From JAZGER01 sp036480335 (lineage in GTDB: Bacteria; Pseudomonadota; Gammaproteobacteria; DSM-19610), in the NCBI GenBank assembly GCA_036480335.1, contig JAZGGH010000078.1, positions 1-12,882 of the forward strand: 12,882 nt of DNA, in the 5' to 3' direction. The notes under the pieces were generated by a model. It ran no database searches. It had not been told where the DNA came from and worked only from the letters and a program-made list of their open reading frames with translations. The translations under genes and the position numbers were made by a program. Position 1 is the first letter of the stretch. Every line of letters starts with the position of its first letter. Shown piece after piece: positions 6,347 to 10,125 of the stretch.

Positions 6347-7714
6347 CTATGAAACCCACACAGAATGAATATTCACAAACTCCCGAATACCAAAAACAGA
6401 CAGTTCCCGTCCATACCCGGAATGGCGAATACCACCGAATGGCATGCGTGGATCAGATTTTGACATATCGTTGACAAATGCAGCGCCAGATTCTATCTGG
6501 TCGGCAGCAATGCGTTCGCCACGTGCAAGATCCCTGGTCCAGACGGAACCACCGAGGCCGAAGTCTGTGTCGTTCGCAACCTTGATCGCTTCAGCCTCAT
6601 CAGCCACGCGGATCAATGTAGCAACAGGACCAAACAGCTCTTCGGACCAGGCAGCCATGCCGGGTTTTACATCTGCCAGTACAGTCGCAGGGTAAAAGGC
6701 ACCAATACCGCTGGGTACTTCGCCACCCGTTAATACTGTCGCACCGGCAGCAACAGTGCGATTTACCTGATCAGCCAGTTCATTGCGCAAATCTAGCCGG
6801 GCCATTGGGCCGATATAGACACCATCTTCCGATGGATCGCCCATTTTTAATTGTTTTACAGCGGCGACGAATTTGTCTTTGAATGTTTCATATACAGCAT
6901 CAACCACAATAAACCGTTTGGCGGCAATACAACTCTGGCCACTGTTCTGAAAACGTCCAATAATGCCAGTGGCAACGGCTTTGTCTATATCAGCATCTTT
7001 CAGTACGATGAAGGGATCAGAGCCGCCAAGCTCTAATACACATTTTTTGAGTACCTTGCCTGCTTCTGCGGCAACTGCACGTCCGGCATTGACGCTGGAG
7101 GTGATAGTGATCGCTGCCACGCAGGGGTCACGCAGAACTGTCGTGGTTTGTGGAATATCGATTAATAATGAACGAAACAAATGTTGCGGAAATCCAGCCT
7201 CACGAAAAAGTGCCTCAATAGCCAATGCACAACCATAGACATTGGGTGCGTGTTTTAAAAGACAGCCATTGCCCGCCATTAAACCGGGTGCGGCAAAACG
7301 CATCACTTGCCAGAAAGGAAAGTTCCAGGGCATAATCGCCAGGATAACACCAAGGGGTTTATAAGTGACAAAACTGTGATGGGCATCGGTATCGATATCC
7401 TCAGGAGCAAGAAACTGTTCTGCCTGTTCAGCATAAAAACGGCATCCCCAGGCACATTTTTCGATTTCCGCAATGCTCTGATCAGCGATTTTTCCCATCT
7501 CATCGGTCATCAATTTTGCGTATTGCTGTTTGTTGTCGAGTAAGCAGTCTGCTAGATTGAGCATCAGGCGCTTGCGTTCAGCAAAGCTGGTGTTGCGCCA
7601 TTCCTGTTGTGCGCGTCGGGATTCATGCAGAATGTTCTGTATATCGCTGGATGACATTGGCGGGTATTCTGCAACGATCTGAGCAGTAGCCGGGTTGATA
7701 CTTTTGAATATCAT
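6347..7714 (-). CDS. NAD(P)-dependent aldehyde dehydrogenase, succinate-semialdehyde dehydrogenase type
   Basis: A 455-residue cytoplasmic ALDH of the short succinate-semialdehyde (Sad/GabD-like) branch. Numbering from an extra Met at 7717, the main motifs are PWNFP with the oxyanion Asn at N132, LELGGSDPFIVL with the general base at E229, and NSGQSCIAAKRF with the nucleophile at C263. The C-terminal FVNDMSKSDPRMPFGGIRHSG region is typical of this branch. I prefer the second ATG (7714) because the AGAGGGAG Shine-Dalgarno is too close to the first. The usual T-G-S cofactor-loop motif after the Rossmann strand is T-S-S here (S207, S208), which may alter NAD(P) binding. It is the promoter-proximal gene of the minus-strand cluster. 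Semialdehyde oxidation is the best guess, and the pairing with an acetolactate synthase-like enzyme may mean another short aldehyde is the substrate. Confidence 0.88.
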   Translation of the reverse strand: MIFKSINPATAQIVAEYPPMSSSDIQNILHESRRAQQEWRNTSFAERKRLMLNLADCLLDNKQQYAKLMTDEMGKIADQSIAEIEKCAWGCRFYAEQAEQFLAPEDIDTDAHHSFVTYKPLGVILAIMPWNFPFWQVMRFAAPGLMAGNGCLLKHAPNVYGCALAIEALFREAGFPQHLFRSLLIDIPQTTTVLRDPCVAAITITSSVNAGRAVAAEAGKVLKKCVLELGGSDPFIVLKDADIDKAVATGIIGRFQNSGQSCIAAKRFIVVDAVYETFKDKFVAAVKQLKMGDPSEDGVYIGPMARLDLRNELADQVNRTVAAGATVLTGGEVPSGIGAFYPATVLADVKPGMAAWSEELFGPVATLIRVADEAEAIKVANDTDFGLGGSVWTRDLARGERIAADQIESGAAFVNDMSKSDPRMPFGGIRHSGYGRELSVFGIREFVNIHSVWVS

Positions 7715-7799
7715 CATTCTCCCTCTTTATGGTGGGTATTTAGTTGGCCATGGCCGACAGATGAATTCTATTGATCGGGCTCCTTGATGACTTAAATAC

Positions 7800-7827
7800 A
7801 GTATAGCGATTGATGCAAAAGTCACAA
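7800..7827 (-). promoter_or_regulatory. Sigma-70-like promoter for the minus-strand cluster
   Basis: On the minus strand, TTGTGA (7822-7827) is separated by 16 bases from TATACT (7800-7805). It points toward the aldehyde dehydrogenase gene and would give a leader of roughly 80 nt. It is the best match in the divergent region on this strand, but no transcript evidence is available. Confidence 0.5.
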
Positions 7828-7841
7828 ATATTATTATTTGT
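7824..7841. promoter_or_regulatory. Palindrome over the minus-strand -35, candidate operator
   Basis: ACAAATA (7824-7830) and TATTTGT (7835-7841) are perfect inverted arms around TTAT. The site overlaps the -35 of the predicted minus-strand promoter, as expected for a repressor site. No regulator gene is adjacent to this cluster, so the binding protein is unknown. Confidence 0.4.
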
Positions 7842-7982
7842 CATTCTCGACTCTGGCAATTTCCCTGTATTTTAATATAACCTAAAGCTGTTCCTACACT
7901 TTTTGTGGAAGATAGGTATATTTGCCCATCAAAAACTTGAGCCATGAGTAGATTCAAACAAGAAGTAGACTTTGATCATGAT

Positions 7983-8012
7983 TTGACAGAAAAAGAAAAT
8001 ACACGCTATAAT
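7983..8012 (+). promoter_or_regulatory. Exact-consensus sigma-70 promoter for the secreted CuAO-like operon
   Basis: TTGACA (7983-7988) and TATAAT (8007-8012) both match the sigma-70 consensus exactly, with an 18-base spacer. The promoter faces the three-gene secreted operon starting at 8135 and would give a leader of about 115 nt. The remaining A+T-rich DNA between 7718 and 8134 holds no convincing gene. Confidence 0.75.
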
Positions 8013-8019
8013 TTAGCCA

Positions 8020-8134
8020 CAAAAAAAATATATAGTAAGAAAATAATGTAGTAGAAAAATTGGCCTGAATGCGATTGGCTCTGCACTGTTTATAAGTTTT
8101 TTTAATCCACATCCAATAACGTTATGGTGTACGT
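8020..8134 (+). other. Long A+T-rich 5' leader of the secreted operon
   Basis: The stretch between the strong promoter and the first ATG contains a T7 run (8098-8104) and A-rich segments, but no strong hairpin or riboswitch that I recognise. Only a weak GGTG precedes the ATG at 8135. Post-transcriptional control is possible given the length, but no element can be named. Confidence 0.3.
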
Positions 8135-8848
8135 ATGAAAAGAATTTCCTTCGTTGGGTTTGCCCTGGTTACACTAATATTTCAGAATGCTACCGTTGCA
8201 GCGCCACCCCAGAAATATCAATCACTTTCTAATCAGGAAAAACAGCTTGCCTGCCAGGTGGCTCTAGCGAGACAGGTGCCGGGACTTGATTATCTCTGTG
8301 ACAATACGCTGCCAGTGGGCCGCGGAGGACTTAGACAAAGCCCGCAATCATCAACTCTGGATACAGAATTACTGTTGATTGAAAGACGACCAGCAGATAA
8401 AAATCAGCCATCTGCAAATGGGCGTCTTGCAGATGTTTATACCTATGATTATCGTTCGGATACTCTGAACCATTCGGTCATCAATCTTGAAAATAATCAG
8501 ATAATGGATAGCGAGGACCTGAAAGAAGTTCAACTACCACTGACCAAAAATGAAATTGATCGTGCGCGATCAATTGTTTCGCAAGATACTATTTTGCGAG
8601 GGTTGCTGGAGAGAGAGTACCTGAAAATCACAGGGAAACCACTTCAGTCTCTTGATCAGTTAGAGGTCAAAGCATTTGTTTTTCTTGCCAGTTCAATGCC
8701 TGGCCAGCTTAATCAGCGTTCACGACAGTGTGGTCTGCATCGATGTGCGCGACTGGTGATGCATACACAGGAGCGTATTGCCTTAGAGACAGCACCGATT
8801 ATTGATCTGTCGACAACAACAGTTTCTCAACATTCAACTGGTCAGTGA
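8135..8848 (+). CDS. Exported protein, possible N-terminal accessory domain of a split copper amine oxidase
   Basis: A 237-residue protein with a Sec signal peptide: MKR, a hydrophobic core to about residue 19 and a VAA-PP cleavage site near residue 23. The mature part has four Cys (C40, C55, C199, C204), consistent with disulfides outside the cytoplasm. A middle segment, ADVYTYDYRSDTLNHSVINLENNQ followed by LPLTKNEIDRARSIVSQD (residues 99-151), resembles the small alpha/beta N2/N3 domains that precede the catalytic domain in copper amine oxidases. A later CARLVMHT...APIIDLST segment (204-227) fits the last strands of such a domain. This similarity is by eye and not certain. The next two genes encode CuAO catalytic domains that lack these N-terminal domains, which supports a split-enzyme reading. 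A perfect hairpin follows the stop codon. Otherwise it would be an exported protein of unknown function. Confidence 0.7.
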   Translation: MKRISFVGFALVTLIFQNATVAAPPQKYQSLSNQEKQLACQVALARQVPGLDYLCDNTLPVGRGGLRQSPQSSTLDTELLLIERRPADKNQPSANGRLADVYTYDYRSDTLNHSVINLENNQIMDSEDLKEVQLPLTKNEIDRARSIVSQDTILRGLLEREYLKITGKPLQSLDQLEVKAFVFLASSMPGQLNQRSRQCGLHRCARLVMHTQERIALETAPIIDLSTTTVSQHSTGQ

Positions 8849-8869
8849 TTATTGAGATCACCTCAATAA
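8849..8869 (+). other. Intercistronic hairpin directly after the first operon gene
   Basis: TTATTGAG (8849-8856) and CTCAATAA (8862-8869) form a perfect 8-bp stem with a 5-base loop, beginning the base after the TGA stop. No U-run follows, so it is unlikely to be a strong terminator. It probably marks RNA processing or differential stability between genes one and two, and ends 19 bases before the next ATG. Confidence 0.55.
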
Positions 8870-8888
8870 CTTCAGCCTCATAACAAAA

Positions 8889-10061
8889 ATGGTTATCTTC
8901 ATGAAAAGTAATATATACATACTTGGTATTCTTTTATTGTTGTCAGCCTGGGGGAGCAGTATCGCAGGGCCGGCATGCCAGAATGGACAATTGATCAGTC
9001 AAACATTCATCAATGGTTCAAAATGGGAGTTGTGCTGGGAGCACTACAACCGAGAAGGCATTGTATTCAAAGAGATATTCTATACAACGCCAGCTGGTCT
9101 TGAGCGAAAAGTATTGCATGAAGGCAGTCTGGCCCAGATTCATGTGGCATTTGATGACGGCAGCAAGCGCGTATTCCATCTGGCTGAGCATGGGCTGGGA
9201 GGCAGCAACCTGCAGGATTTATCCAGCTCACAATGCAAGAATGGCCAGCGCTTAATGGTGGGTACGAAGCATGGACTCTGCAAGCGTGTAGTATCGCGCG
9301 GCTATGTTTATAAAGACTATGGTGAACAGAAGCAGGGGCACTTGCTGGATTTGTTCAGCCAGTCAAATACTGATGGTTATACCTGGATTGTCCGTTGGCA
9401 GTTACATGATGATGGGACAATCGAACCCGTTATTGGTGCCACTGGTGCACTCCATACCTTTGGTTCGAATACCGACTATGGTCAGGAAACAGGCAATAAC
9501 GGCGCCGTTGCAGTGACCTCTGCGATCAATTATTTCTGGCGGCTTGATTTCGATATCGGCGGCAACGGTGCTAATGACATTGTAGAAGAATTTAATGTTT
9601 CATCTACCAACAGCGGTTCTGAAAAATCTCTGTCAGTCAACCGGCTGACACAGGAAACCAGCCGCAGTGTGAATCTGCAGTTAAAACGTTCCTGGCGTGT
9701 CCGCGACAAGAGCATCAAAAATGCCGATGGTCATGCTGTCTCTTATCATCTGGAGGCTCTGCATGCTGGCTATGACTATCAAGGCCGCAGTGATGAGGAC
9801 TGGTCTTTAAAGGATATTTACTTTACTCGAAATGATTCCTGTGAGCGGTTTGTGAACTCCAATCCGACTACAGGGGGATGTAGCAGTGGGCTCACCGAAT
9901 ATCTCAGTGGTCAGAGTATCGATGGAGCTGATGTGGTTGTCTGGTATGGATTGAGTTATCACCATTTTCCTCGTGATGAAGATCAGCCCTATATGCCAAC
10001 CCGCTGGGATGGATTTCAATTGATTCCACGTGACTGGACGGCAACCTCTCCTCTATCTTGA
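8889..10061 (+). CDS. Exported copper amine oxidase-like catalytic domain lacking copper ligands (probable pseudoenzyme)
   Basis: A 390-residue exported protein with a signal peptide (LGILLLLSAWGSSIA-GPAC, cleavage near residue 26). The whole mature chain follows the CuAO catalytic domain: REGIVFKEIFYT and GSLAQIHVAFDDG (residues 55-91), a TDGYTWIVRW segment with the cofactor-position Tyr at Y164, DDGTIEPVIGATG (174-186), NYFWRLDFDIGG (214-225) and VVVWYGLSYHHFPRDEDQPYMP (349-370). Set against the downstream paralogue, the catalytic Asp position is H97, the HxH copper pair is replaced by S211-A212-I213, and the Asn before the Tyr is Gly; only the third copper His (H359) remains. TPQ biogenesis needs copper, so an active oxidase is unlikely. 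It may be a partner, inhibitor or binding subunit. It is preceded by a hairpin and has no good Shine-Dalgarno. The start could also be the ATG at 8901, giving a 386-residue protein. Confidence 0.82.
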   Translation: MVIFMKSNIYILGILLLLSAWGSSIAGPACQNGQLISQTFINGSKWELCWEHYNREGIVFKEIFYTTPAGLERKVLHEGSLAQIHVAFDDGSKRVFHLAEHGLGGSNLQDLSSSQCKNGQRLMVGTKHGLCKRVVSRGYVYKDYGEQKQGHLLDLFSQSNTDGYTWIVRWQLHDDGTIEPVIGATGALHTFGSNTDYGQETGNNGAVAVTSAINYFWRLDFDIGGNGANDIVEEFNVSSTNSGSEKSLSVNRLTQETSRSVNLQLKRSWRVRDKSIKNADGHAVSYHLEALHAGYDYQGRSDEDWSLKDIYFTRNDSCERFVNSNPTTGGCSSGLTEYLSGQSIDGADVVVWYGLSYHHFPRDEDQPYMPTRWDGFQLIPRDWTATSPLS

Positions 10062-10125
10062 GCACAGTTTAGTACTGATATTCACATAATAAATTATGAC
10101 TAAAACAAATTATAAGGTGAGCGCT

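Noticed and set aside
7944..8051. A 35-codon charged open frame in the control region
   Set aside because: It has no Shine-Dalgarno, and the exact-consensus promoter (7983-8012) lies inside it, so it is unlikely to be a gene.
8097..8115. T-run in the operon leader as an attenuator
   Set aside because: No stable GC-rich hairpin precedes the T7 run, so intrinsic termination is not supported.
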